Shown: piece by piece, positions 21,411 to 33,800 of the stretch
Position numbering within the stretch: the stretch's first letter is position 1
Layout of the letters: every line of letters starts with the position of its first letter
Notes under the pieces: model-generated
Databases searched by the model: none
What the model saw: the letters and a program-made list of their open reading frames with translations, nothing else
Told to the model about the DNA's origin: nothing
Translations under genes and position numbers: made by a program
Source of the DNA: Macrosoma leucophasiata
Lineage: Eukaryota > Arthropoda > Insecta > Lepidoptera > Hedylidae
DNA: 64,000 nt
NCBI GenBank assembly: GCA_036365455.1
Contig: JAWQUS010000016.1
Coordinates: 12,237,001-12,301,000, forward strand
Reading direction: 5' to 3'

Positions 21411-24400
21411 TTAGATTTGTCCAATAAAAGTTATTCTGTGATGGGTTGGCACATTCAAATGTACTGCGTCGCCATAATTCGAGTCTAATACCAAGAGAAC
21501 ATGTTTCAGAGGATTCGTTGCAACGGAGGTGGGTGTAAGGCGAGGTCCAGCTGAGTGTATGTCCAAGAGCCGGGATCCGTTGTAGGGGTGACGTGTATCC
21601 CACGATAAGACGTCACTGCATTCGACGTGACGTAGGTATACGTGGTGGTTATGTGAACCCAATAACACCACAGGTTTTGTGTGCTCGCCGAAAACTGCAA
21701 ATTATGACACAATATTTGAAAACTGTCATTACTATGTTTATAAGGTACATAGAGTTTGTTAGGATTCTATCTGCTTCGCTAGGTTTATTAGATAGAATAG
21801 ATTACAATTATACACATTTACTGAGATAGAGCTCCAGCGACAGAGCTTGAGGGCGTAGCTACTACTACCACTTTATCTAAGGGCTGCCACACAAAGCTGC
21901 GATGCATTCGTGCGAGCTCGCAGATATTTGCGAAGCGATGCGAATTCGCAGTTATGTGTGGGAGCCCTAATGTTTGCGTTTCTGGTAAATTAGAATTCGA
22001 TGCTATCGTGTTTCGATTAAATAGTCAAACGAAATTTCACTTTCTAGTACCGACTCAACACAGATAACGCTTCAAGATTGGCAACACATCTGTATTCAAA
22101 CCTCTACCACCTCTACTATAAAGAGATAAAAAGTAATAACGTAAGTACCTTGGATGTTTATTGGCTATAGTAGGTACCTATTCAACTATTCACTTACTGT
22201 CAATGTGAATTGGTTAAGTTACATAAAACCGGAATGCCACATCATAAAACAAAAAGATGAGGTTCGTCATCGTGGATACACCTTTACTGGTGGTAGAGCT
22301 TCAGGAACGGAGTTCGCGGGTATAGGCATCACCTAATATACTTGCCGCTAAATGGTAGTGTTCAGCACTATCGTGTGCCAGTCAGGTAGTAATGTACGGC
22401 TCTGTAATTTCCAGCACAGAGGCATATCACCTTAGGCCTCAGGAGTGGCAACGCATCTGCATTTTGACCTCTGGTCATTGTGTGGGTGTCTATAGGCTGC
22501 AGTCACCACTTAACATCAATGTGAACTGCATGCTTGTTTGCCACTTTCATTACATAAAAAAAAAGTTATACCATAGTAAAGATTGACTATCGTGTGTTGA
22601 TAAAACCTAAGAACGAATGTTTATTATGATGTCAGTCAACCGATCAATGGCGGTCAAACTATTCCAATGGGGCGGTAGTACCTAAGTGCAATAACGCAAA
22701 ATGGAGTCCTGTCATGAAACTACGCGGCGAGAATATGGCATATGGGGAGGCTTCGGATCAGCAGTGGACATCTTTCGGCTGATGAATGTTTCCAAATGTT
22801 CTAACGTAATTAGTTAGTCTCAGTTTTGATGGGATTGCGATTGAATGGCTTCACTATGTTACTCTAACATAGGCACTAGTCAGAAGGCATCGCAACGATT
22901 CAGTCACTATCCAATGACAATTATGACTAATTACTTTAGAAGAATTAGGATCCTCATTTTTGTGCATTTGTTTCTGTAGGCAGAGGTACTTAGTTATGCA
23001 CAAAAGCACAAATCCACTCTAATAGAACCTCAGGCAGGTGTACCTTCCTAACAGGTCGTCTATGGTTATCAGTAACAGGTTATCGAATCGCCTTAAATTT
23101 GTGATATTTTGTATAGGTATCGCCAAATCTTTAAATGTGTTTTGCGAAAGCTGTATCCCTGGGGCAGTATTCTCTAAATAGATATAGGTATATAGAGTAT
23201 CATTTCTATTATGCAAAATATGCAACCGCAGCGTACCAGCCTTGATATCTTAAAATCTGGTTAATTCGTGAAAATTACGTTACGAAATTGTTTAAATACT
23301 TACTTCCGTATTCCGAGGTATGCTCTAGGAAACTATTAGACATTCAATGTAATGCAAATTCAATTACCGTAGTCACTTTTACCTGTAAGTGTTGCTAGAG
23401 AGTTTTTTCGCCTCAAAACAGCTGTGTCCAGTTCGAAGAGGCCTGGGTGGTGTAATCTGTTGACGATCATTACTGTGTGACCGGGACTTCGTCTCACTAG
23501 TACCATTTGCATGCCGTGCGCGGGAGAGCACACAACTACGGACCATTGTGAACCAGATGCAACTTCATGAACTAATATTGTGCCGCGGGACGCGTCAGAT
23601 ACGTAACTGGAAGAGACAAGTAGGGGCTTACAACTTTATTTTTCTACGAGGAAATATTAAAGATAAATAGACGTGGATGTAGTATACCTATAAATAATAG
23701 TTAAAACTAGGTCAACGGGAAGTACCTACCCTATAAGTTCTTGTGTATTAGTTTAATGTATTAGTTTTCGTCAGTCGAAAACTTGGAGAGACAACTTGAC
23801 AACTTGTTCTTATTCCTCGTATTATAACTATGCCTATCGCAGATTTTATCAAACAGATGTAAATTTTTCCTCGCGAAAAGTATATTTTCATAGATGTAAT
23901 GGCAAGGGACTGTCATTATATTTATTTCTTTAAATAGTTCTTTCAAAGAATCACGACTACGTAAGTTATACATCGCTCTAATGGCCCTCTTCTGTAATAC
24001 AAAAATTGATTGTATGTCGGCCGCTCGACCCCACAATAAAATACCATAGGACATGACACTGTGAAAATAGCTAAAATAAACAAGTCTTGCAGTGTCTATA
24101 TCAGTTAATTGCCTAATTTTTCGAACAGCATAAGCTGCGGCACTCAGACGTTTCGCTAACTGCCTAATATGTGGTCCCCATTGTAACTTCGAGTCAAGCG
24201 TTATTCCCAAGAAGGTAGCGTCATCAACAAATTGAATTTTGTAACTTACCGACTGCCACATTTTTGATTCACTTACAAATGTACGTAAGTGAATCAAAAA
24301 TGATCCCGTAATAACTATCACAGATGGCAAAAGATCTTAGTCCTGAGGGGTGCCAACGCACCTGCACTTTGACTTTTGGTTATTGTGTAAATGTCTTTAG

Positions 24401-27400
24401 GCTGCACTTAACATCCATGTGAATTGCATGCTTGTTTGCCACCACCATCACTTAAAAAAAGAATGTATGAAAATAATTATTATGCACATAAACGGTCGTA
24501 TTTTTTATTGTGTTGATATCGGACCTAAAAGGGCTGAAATCCCTTTAAAGGCTTTCCATGCGACGGTGCGTCGCATCGCAGTTTTGGGCCGCCCTAATTA
24601 GGTCATTTCTACTCGATACGAATTCCCCGGGAAAAGGGTCTTATTTGACAGACAGACGAACACAAAATGATCTTATAAAGGTAACTTTTTCCTTCATAGG
24701 TCCGTAACCCTAAAAAACTTTTTACGAACAAAATAACGATTTTAAAACAAGATTAGGTACCTATTGCATCACTTAAAAGTGAAAAATAACATTTAAGATT
24801 TAGCCCCAAAGAGTAATGCACGTTATATTTTTTGCAATACTCAGAAATCGGGTTGGGCTGCTACTTACGTTAACTAAGCTAATAAACACTATTGGGTCAT
24901 AATGACTGCTTTCTGGGCCTAAATCCATATTCTGTTATTTTTCGCTGTTAGTATATTATACTGCGATTATCTGGTTTTGATGTCGGTTTTTTTTTCAGTT
25001 TTTTATTTTTCGATTTGTTAGTGTAAATGTCGATAACTTAGGTACACGCGCTTAGGTACACCTATATGAAATCTGAAGGTACCTATATGAATCTAATGAA
25101 TATTGAGGCATGTCACAGTTGCTTCCACATTGAGATAAATCATTTGATACCATTACGGAACAAATTAAGTAGGTACCTAATCTACTTCAGAATCAGAATC
25201 AGAAACTCATTTATTCATTTAGGGTGACAGGCACCTCTTATGACACGTCAAAAACAAACAAAATATATTAAAGTGAATAACAATTGATATACATGTCAAA
25301 CAAGATAAAAAATATATGTAAAGTCAAGAATATCACTAAGATAAAACTAAATGTCATAAACTAATGTAAAAAGTAGGTATATCAGTAGAATGTCTCATTT
25401 CCCCTTTACAAACTGATAACAAAGAGTAAAAAGAAAAGAAAAAGAGTCATTCTTTGTCATTCACCGGCAAAGTTCCAAAGGCCAATATGATCTGAGAAAA
25501 ACTTGCCGGAAAAAACTCAGTCGGCTCTTTTAAAAATATCTCTTAGGCATATTTTACAATTTTCCATAATTTAAAAAAGCTTAAAATTAACAATCTAATA
25601 TCAACATTACACTTTGATTATTACATTTAACACCCTTGTGGAGCTAGATCAGCATTTAGCCAAACATTTTTATCCTTGAGATAGTCCTCGAGTTTATAGT
25701 AAGCCTTTTTAGATAGAGTGCGTTTAATTAATGCTTTGAATTTACCATCGGTGAGTTCAGCAATCCCGGATGGGATCTTGTTATAAAATTCTACACTATA
25801 TTTTAGGAAAGATGTATTAGTTTTCGTCAGTCGAAAACTTGGCAGAGACAACTTGTTCTTATTCCTCGTATTATAACTATGCCTATCGCAGATTTTATCA
25901 AACAGATGTAAATGTTTCCTCGCGAAAAGTATATTTTCATAGATGTAATGGCAAGGGACTGTCATTATATTTATTTCTTTAAATAGTTCTTTCAAAGAAT
26001 CACGACTACGTAAGTTATACATCGCTCTAATGGCCCTCTTCTGTAATACAAAAATTGATTGTATGTCGGCCGCTCGACCCCACAATAAAATACCATAGGA
26101 CATGACACTGTGAAAATAGCTAAAATAAACAAGTCTTGCAGTGTCTATATCAGTTAATTGCCTAATTTTTCGAACAGCATAAGCTGCGGCACTCAGACGT
26201 TTCGCTAACTGCCTAATATGTGGTCCCCATTGTAACTTCGAGTCAAGCGTTATTCCCAAGAAGGTAGCGTCATCAACAAATTGAATTTTGTAACTTACCG
26301 ACTGCCACATTTTTGATTCACTTACAAATGTACGTAAGTGAATCAAAAATGATCCCGTAATAACTATCACAGATGGCAAAAGATCTTAGTCCTGAGGGGT
26401 GCCAACGCACCTGCACTTTGACTTTTGGTTATTGTGTAAATGTCTTTAGGCTGCACTTAACATCCATGTGAATTGCATGCTTGTTTGCCACCACCATCAC
26501 TTAAAAAAAGAATGTATGAAAATAATTATTATGCACATAAACGGTCGTATTTTTTATTGTGTTGATATCGGACCTAAAAGGGCTGAAATCCCTTTAAAGG
26601 CTTTCCATGCGACGGTGCGTCGCATCGCAGTTTTGGGCCGCCCTAATTAGGTCATTTCTACTCGATACGAATTCCCCGGGAAAAGGGTCTTATTTGACAG
26701 ACAGACGAACACAAAATGATCTTATAAAGGTAACTTTTTCCTTCATAGGTCCGTAACCCTAAAAAACTTTTTACGAACAAAATAACGATTTTAAAACAAG
26801 ATTAGGTACCTATTGCATCACTTAAAAGTGAAAAATAACATTTAAGATTTAGCCCCAAAGAGTAATGCACGTTATATTTTTTGCAATACTCAGAAATCGG
26901 GTTGGGCTGCTACTTACGTTAACTAAGCTAATAAACACTATTGGGTCATAATGACTGCTTTCTGGGCCTAAATCCATATTCTGTTATTTTTCGCTGTTAG
27001 TATATTATACTGCGATTATCTGGTTTTGATGTCGGTTTTTTTTTCAGTTTTTTATTTTTCGATTTGTTAGTGTAAATGTCGATAACTTAGGTACACGCGC
27101 TTAGGTACACCTATATGAAATCTGAAGGTACCTATATGAATCTAATGAATATTGAGGCATGTCACAGTTGCTTCCACATTGAGATAAATCATTTGATACC
27201 ATTACGGAACAAATTAAGTAGGTACCTAATCTACTTCAGAATCAGAATCAGAAACTCATTTATTCATTTAGGGTGACAGGCACCTCTTATGACACGTCAA
27301 AAACAAACAAAATATATTAAAGTGAATAACAATTGATATACATGTCAAACAAGATAAAAAATATATGTAAAGTCAAGAATATCACTAAGATAAAACTAAA

Positions 27401-30400
27401 TGTCATAAACTAATGTAAAAAGTAGGTATATCAGTAGAATGTCTCATTTCCCCTTTACAAACTGATAACAAAGAGTAAAAAGAAAAGAAAAAGAGTCATT
27501 CTTTGTCATTCACCGGCAAAGTTCCAAAGGCCAATATGATCTGAGAAAAACTTGCCGGAAAAAACTCAGTCGGCTCTTTTAAAAATATCTCTTAGGCATA
27601 TTTTACAATTTTCCATAATTTAAAAAAGCTTAAAATTAACAATCTAATATCAACATTACACTTTGATTATTACATTTAACACCCTTGTGGAGCTAGATCA
27701 GCATTTAGCCAAACATTTTTATCCTTGAGATAGTCCTCGAGTTTATAGTAAGCCTTTTTAGATAGAGTGCGTTTAATTAATGCTTTGAATTTACCATCGG
27801 TGAGTTCAGCAATCCCGGATGGGATCTTGTTATAAAATTCTACACTATATTTTAGGAAAGATGTATTAGTTTTCGTCAGTCGAAAACTTGGCAGAGACAA
27901 CTTGTTCTTATTCCTCGTATTATAACTATGCCTATCGCAGATTTTATCAAACAGATGTAAATGTTTCCTCGCGAAAAGTATATTTTCATAGATGTAATGG
28001 CAAGGGACTGTCATTATATTTATTTCTTTAAATAGTTCTTTCAAAGAATCACGACTACGTAAGTTATACATCGCTCTAATGGCCCTCTTCTGTAATACAA
28101 AAATTGATTGTATGTCGGCCGCTCGACCCCACAATAAAATACCATAGGACATGACACTGTGAAAATAGCTAAAATAAACAAGTCTTGCAGTGTCAAAAAA
28201 AAGGCACATATTTTAAAAAATAACAACTCACTTTATAAAAATAACTGACGCTAGGAACGCATAAATTTAATTGATATTGGATATTAAAATGTAATAGATT
28301 ACTCGCATAGCTAACAGTGTGAAAAGTAAAAATGTTTTGCGCATATCTTAGATACATTTGGAAGGTATTCCGTATCGACTGCACAAGCTTGTTCTAAAGT
28401 TATGGACAAGTGAGCGACTTCAACTACAAGTAATTAAGAGTATGGTCGTGAATTGCAAAAATGTGCGGTAAAGTAGCCTTTATGTCGACAACGTAACTAA
28501 AAACTACTTGAAGTGAATGTCGAGCTGAAACCGACTAAGTATTTAAAGATATGTTGAATGTCCATAAAAGTGGATCAAGTGGACCAAGTAGATAGGTATA
28601 CAATTTCCTTAATAGTATCAAAGTAGTAAGAAAGTAACCTAAAGCACAGTGTAAACTCACATAAAAGCCTTGCCTCCGATTCCGTATTCAACGGCAACAT
28701 TCTGTAGTAGTGATGTAGAGACAGCCAGAGAAGAGAGATCAACGCGTTTTGTTACTTTTCCTAGTATCACACTGATCATCATAACTTTTGCTGGACACGT
28801 GCAACGTGGTTGCTCCGTTGTTTCGATTATCCCACTGTCTAAAATCCATAAATTGCCCTGAAAATGATGTAAATATATATTTTTCATTGGTGTAACTAGA
28901 GTTTCAGTGTCGAAGCTCAAGACTCGAGAGTATACATTGTGTATTTACTGAGGGCTGACGTGTTTAATTTTGTATGGAGTTACGCATTAGTGATATTGTA
29001 TTGAAGATTTATTTTACACTCATGGATTATGTCTGAATCGTTCAATGAACTGCCTCAGATGTCTAGTGGTTGCAGGCCACTAATGTTATGATGCGGTCTC
29101 ATCTGCGGATCGAGGCATTCTCAGGAAGTTTCTTCATGCCACCTATTTAGTTTGGTAATGTGTCGGGAGATGATATGTTCTTAGGTTTACACTCATTGGC
29201 ATATGACTATTTATACGGATAAAATCAGTAAGTAAAAATAGGGTCCGGAGATGTCAATAGCGCCACATTAGGGACAGAATGCCACTAAACTGGCGAATCT
29301 ATTCTTTCGATGACAGACTGGATGGAGACATTTTTATCTATTACTAGTTGACCCGGCAAACTTCTTATTGCCTCAGAATGTAATAATGTGTCAAAGGTTT
29401 GATAGATACGGACTATTTGTATGGGAAAATAAAATTATGGCTTTTACTGTTTTCATATTTTCTTACCTTTTAAACCTTCCCTGGACTCCCAAAAATCATT
29501 CAAAACCAAAATTTGCCAAATCGGTCCAGCCGTTTTCGAGTTTTAGCGATACTAACAAACAGCAATTAATTATTATATAGGTATACGGGCATATTACTAA
29601 ACTCAGTTTCATTGTTTACAGTAAACAACAACATGAAAAGGTAGCATCACCAGTTTTATTGCAATTTGTGGTAGAAGTAAGTAGTGGCCAAAGATTTTTG
29701 CGATATAGACCTTTATTGCAACAAAATCGAACTGAACATCAAGGCGAGCAATAACTATTATTCGAATGAGTCATAGAACTCCTTTCATATTATAGCAATT
29801 AATCACTGTAATAATTTCTTTAATAATAAAGTCATGCATGGCACATGTAGGTAGATACTTGCTTGCATAACACCTACTGTTGTAGTAGGTAAATAATATG
29901 GTGTATACGACTTATCAGTCGCTGTTTAGCACTCGCATTGTTTCATTCTCAACATAGGTAACACCTAAATACTGAAATCTGTTTGACCTAATATGATATC
30001 TACTAGGTTTTGCATTATTTTGACAGGTGGTAGAGTGCCAGGGATGGTGCTCGAGGCTTACCACCTACTCCACATATGGGATTTTGAATGGATACCTACA
30101 TAATAATTATGCAGGTACCTATTTTTATTCCCCCCTCAGGAGAACATATATAAAATTTCAATTGTTAGTGAACGTATGTAAGTTTTTATAACTAAATTAA
30201 AAAAAAATGTATTTTTTTACAATCAATATAAAAAAACAAAGTTTTAAGAAATTGCTATGTTTCATATGGAACCTACTTATAAAATAGAAATAGCCAGATA
30301 GTTCTCATTTATTTTCAAAACGTCTGTTTACGTTTTTAATTATTCATTTATACATTTTGCTGATTTTACTCATTCACAAAAGATTACTTGATTGATCGAT

Positions 30401-30770
30401 CGAAAAATAAAAGAGTTAACATTCGTTCAGATAATCAACAGCATTTACCCAAAGGTATCGAAATACTAGGTCAAATTATCTATACTTAAAATAAAACTGT
30501 AGAAGTGTGAATTCTGTACATTAACCCCCTTATTCATAAACGTACATTAGATATGTTTTAGCTATAGAATGCTTTGTCTTTGTCAGTTGCATTGCCAAAT
30601 GTGCAGGATAGAAAAAGACAAAGGAGAGATAAGCAACACTTTAGCTAAAATACATTTATGAATAAGGGGGTTAAAATATAAAAAAATAAATACCACAGGA
30701 TGTTACTAGATCGATACCGAACACAAATATGTGATTAGAAAAAAATTTGTTTGTCAGTCCGTCTGTCTGG

Positions 30771-30806
<36 letters not shown>

Positions 30807-33800
30807 TCAAGCATCACACAAAATCTACCGGTCCGATTACGATGAAACTTGATATAACTATCTATACTTTAATCTTTGGCGCACGACACTGGGTACTTTT
30901 TATCCCGAAAAAAATTCTGTTTTTCTGTGTGTTTGTGCACGCTAATTTAAAAAATGGCTTATCCGATTTGCAGTTTCAGTTTCGTGTCAATCGGTTCAGA
31001 AATAAAAAAGTTATGACAATTTAAAAAATCACATCGAATATTTTTAACAGAGTTCAAAAAACGAAAAGGTTCTCAATTCGGCCGGTATATATATATATTT
31101 TTAATGTATGTATGTGAATTTCGCCGAGATTTCTGGACCGATTTACGTTATTCTTCTTTTGTTTGATGCGGAATAGTTTCGAATTGGTCCCATAAAAATT
31201 TGATTCAGATAGGCTCATTAGTTTTTATTTTATGAGCATTTTTTTACTAACTTTCACCTCAGACTAAAGGAATAAGAATAGACGGCGAGTTGTCATACAG
31301 TGCGTTGAATTCACTGACGTCCTAGATAGTCCTAATGCGCATGACAAGAAGATGACAACAAGTGACACTGACCTATTTACTCATCGACGACACAACACAG
31401 CATATTAACTCCTTCGTGGATAAATTTTGTTCATTGATTTCGTATAGTCGTGTAATAATTTTGTATCGACACACCTAAACAATTTAAATTAGGTATCAAA
31501 TTGTCACGAAGCTAAAAGATTTAGATTTTACAAATTTAACAGATGTGAACATTAATCTAATTGACATTGCAGCAATAAACTAAAAAGTATTAAATGATTA
31601 TAACAACATTAAGAAAAACCGACTTCAAAACTGAAAAGTAAAAAATAATAAAGATTTAATTGTAATTATATATTACCTATTATTTATATGTGCTGACGAC
31701 GCCCAGCGGACCGACGCCCAGCGTCCCGACGCCAAGCGTCCCGACGCCCAGCGTCCCGACGCCCGACGTCCCAACGCCCAGCGTCCCGACGCCCAGCGTC
31801 CCGACGCCCAGCGTCTCGACGCCCAGTATTCCGACGTCGAGCGTCTCGACACCCAGCGTCTCGACCCCCCAGCGTCCCGACGCCCAGCGTCCCGACGCCC
31901 AACGTCCCGACGCCCATTGACCCGACGTCCACCGTCCCGACGCCCAGCGTCCCGACGCCCAGCGTCCCGACGCCCAGCGTCCCGACGCCCAGCGTCCCGT
32001 CGCCCAGCGTCCCGACGTCGAGCGTCCCGACGCTCAACGTCCCGACGCCAAGTGTCCCGACGCCCAGCGTCCGGACGTCGAGCGTCCCTACGCCCAGCGT
32101 CCCGACGCCCTGCGTCCCGACGCCCAGCGTCCCGACGCCAAGCATCCCGACGCCAAGCGTCCCGACGCCAAGCGTCCCGACGCCAAGCGTCCCGACGCCC
32201 AGCATCCCGACGCCCAGCGTCCCGACGCCAAGCGTCCCGACGCCCAGAGTCCAGACGTCGAGCGTCCCGACGCCCAGTGTCCCGACTTCTAGCGACCCGA
32301 CGCTCAACGTCCCGACGCTTAGCGTCCCGACGCCAAGCGTCCCGACGCCCAGCGTCCCGACGCCCAGCGTCCGGACGTCGAGCGCCCCGACGCCCAGCGT
32401 CCCGACGCCCATTGACCCGACGCCCAACGTCCCGACGCCCAGCGTCCCGACGCCCAGCGTCCCGACGCCCAGCGTCCCGACGCCCAGCGTCCCGACGCCC
32501 AGCGTCCCGACGCCCAGCGTCCCGACGCCCAGAATCCCGACGCCCAGCGTCCCGACGCCCAGCGTCCCGACGCCCAGCGTCCCGACGCCCAGCGTCCCGA
32601 CGCCCAGCGTCCCGACGCCCAACGTTCCGACGCCAAGTGTCCCGACGCCCAGCTTCCGGACGTCAAGCGTCCCGACGCCCAGCGTCCCGACGCCCAGCGT
32701 CCCGACGCCCAGCGTCCCGACGCCCAGCGTCCCGACGCCCAGAATCCCGACGCCCAGTGTCCCAACGCCCAGCGTCCCGACGCCCAGCGTCCCGACGCCC
32801 AGCGTCCCGACGCCCAGCGTCCCGACGCCCAGCGTCCCGACGCCCAGCGTCCCGACGTCGAGCGTCTTGACGCTCAACGTCCCGACGCCAAGTGTCCCGA
32901 CGCCCAGCGTCCCGACGTCGAGCGTACCGACGCCCAGCGTCCCGACGTCGAGCGTCCCGACGCCCATCGTCCCGATGCCCAGCGTCCGGTCGTCGAGCGT
33001 CTCGACGCTCAGCGTCCCGACGCCCAGCGTCCCGACGCCCAGCGTCCCGATGCCCAGCGTCCCGACGTCCAGCGTCTCGACGCCCAGCGTCCCGACGTCA
33101 AGCGTTACGACGCCCAATGTCCCGACGCCCAGCGGCCCGACGCCCAGCGTCCCGACGCTCAACGTCCCGACGCCAAACGTCCCGACGCCCAGCGTCCCGA
33201 TGCTCAGTCCTGACGCCCAGAGTCGTAACGCTCAGCGTCTCGACCCCCAGTGTCTCGACGCCCATCGTCCCGATGCCCAGCGTCCGGTCGTCGAGCGTCT
33301 CGACGCTCAGGGTCCCGACGTCGAACGTCCCGACGCCCAGTGTCCCGACGTCGAGCGTCTTGACCCCCAGCGTCTCGACGCCCATCGTCTCGACGCCCAT
33401 CGTCCCGACGCCCAGCGTCCCGACGCCCAGTGTCCCGACGCCCAGCGTCCCAACGTCCATCGTCCCGACGCCCAGCATCCCGACGCCCAGCGTCCCGACG
33501 CCCAGCGTATGACGCCCAGCATCCCGAAGCCCAGGGTCCCGACGCCTAGCGTCCCGACGTCAAGCGTCCCTCCGCCCAGCGTCCTTCCACCCAGCGTCCC
33601 GACGCCCAGCGTCACGACACCCAGCGTCCCGACGTCGAACGTCTCGACCCCCAGCGTCCGAACTCCCATCGTCCCGACGCCCAGCGTCCGGAGGTCGAGC
33701 GTCTCGATGCTCAGCGTCCCGAAGTCGAGCGTCTCGACCCCCAGCGTCCAGACGCCCACCGTCCCGAGGCCCAGCGTCCCGACGCCCAGCGTCCCAACGC

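Larger units (their letters stand above)
23757..28194. repeat. 2,049-bp tandem duplication (about 2.2 copies) in yellow intron 3
   Basis: Matching landmarks recur exactly 2,049 bp apart, for example the frame starts at 24330 and 26379, the small frames at 24419 and 26468, and the 3' ends at 25627 and 27676. Unit 1 starts near 23,757 (GTATTAGTTTTCGTCAGTCG) and the third, partial unit stops at 28,194 after CTTGCAGTGTC. The copies look virtually identical apart from a few differences near 23,790-23,880. Each unit contains a minus-strand LINE 3' part, a 16-bp palindrome and an R1 SINE tail. Confidence 0.9.

Noticed and set aside
21506..21712. Alternative frames over yellow exon 5 (68 and 65 aa)
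   Set aside because: Only the frame in phase with exon 4 shows yellow-family motifs.
23019..23225. 68-aa minus-strand frame as an additional yellow exon
   Set aside because: Lies between exons 4 and 5 but has no family motif and would break the matching phase.
24419..24601. 60-aa frame duplicated at 26,468
   Set aside because: Begins inside the R1 SINE tail and exists twice only because of the 2,049-bp duplication.
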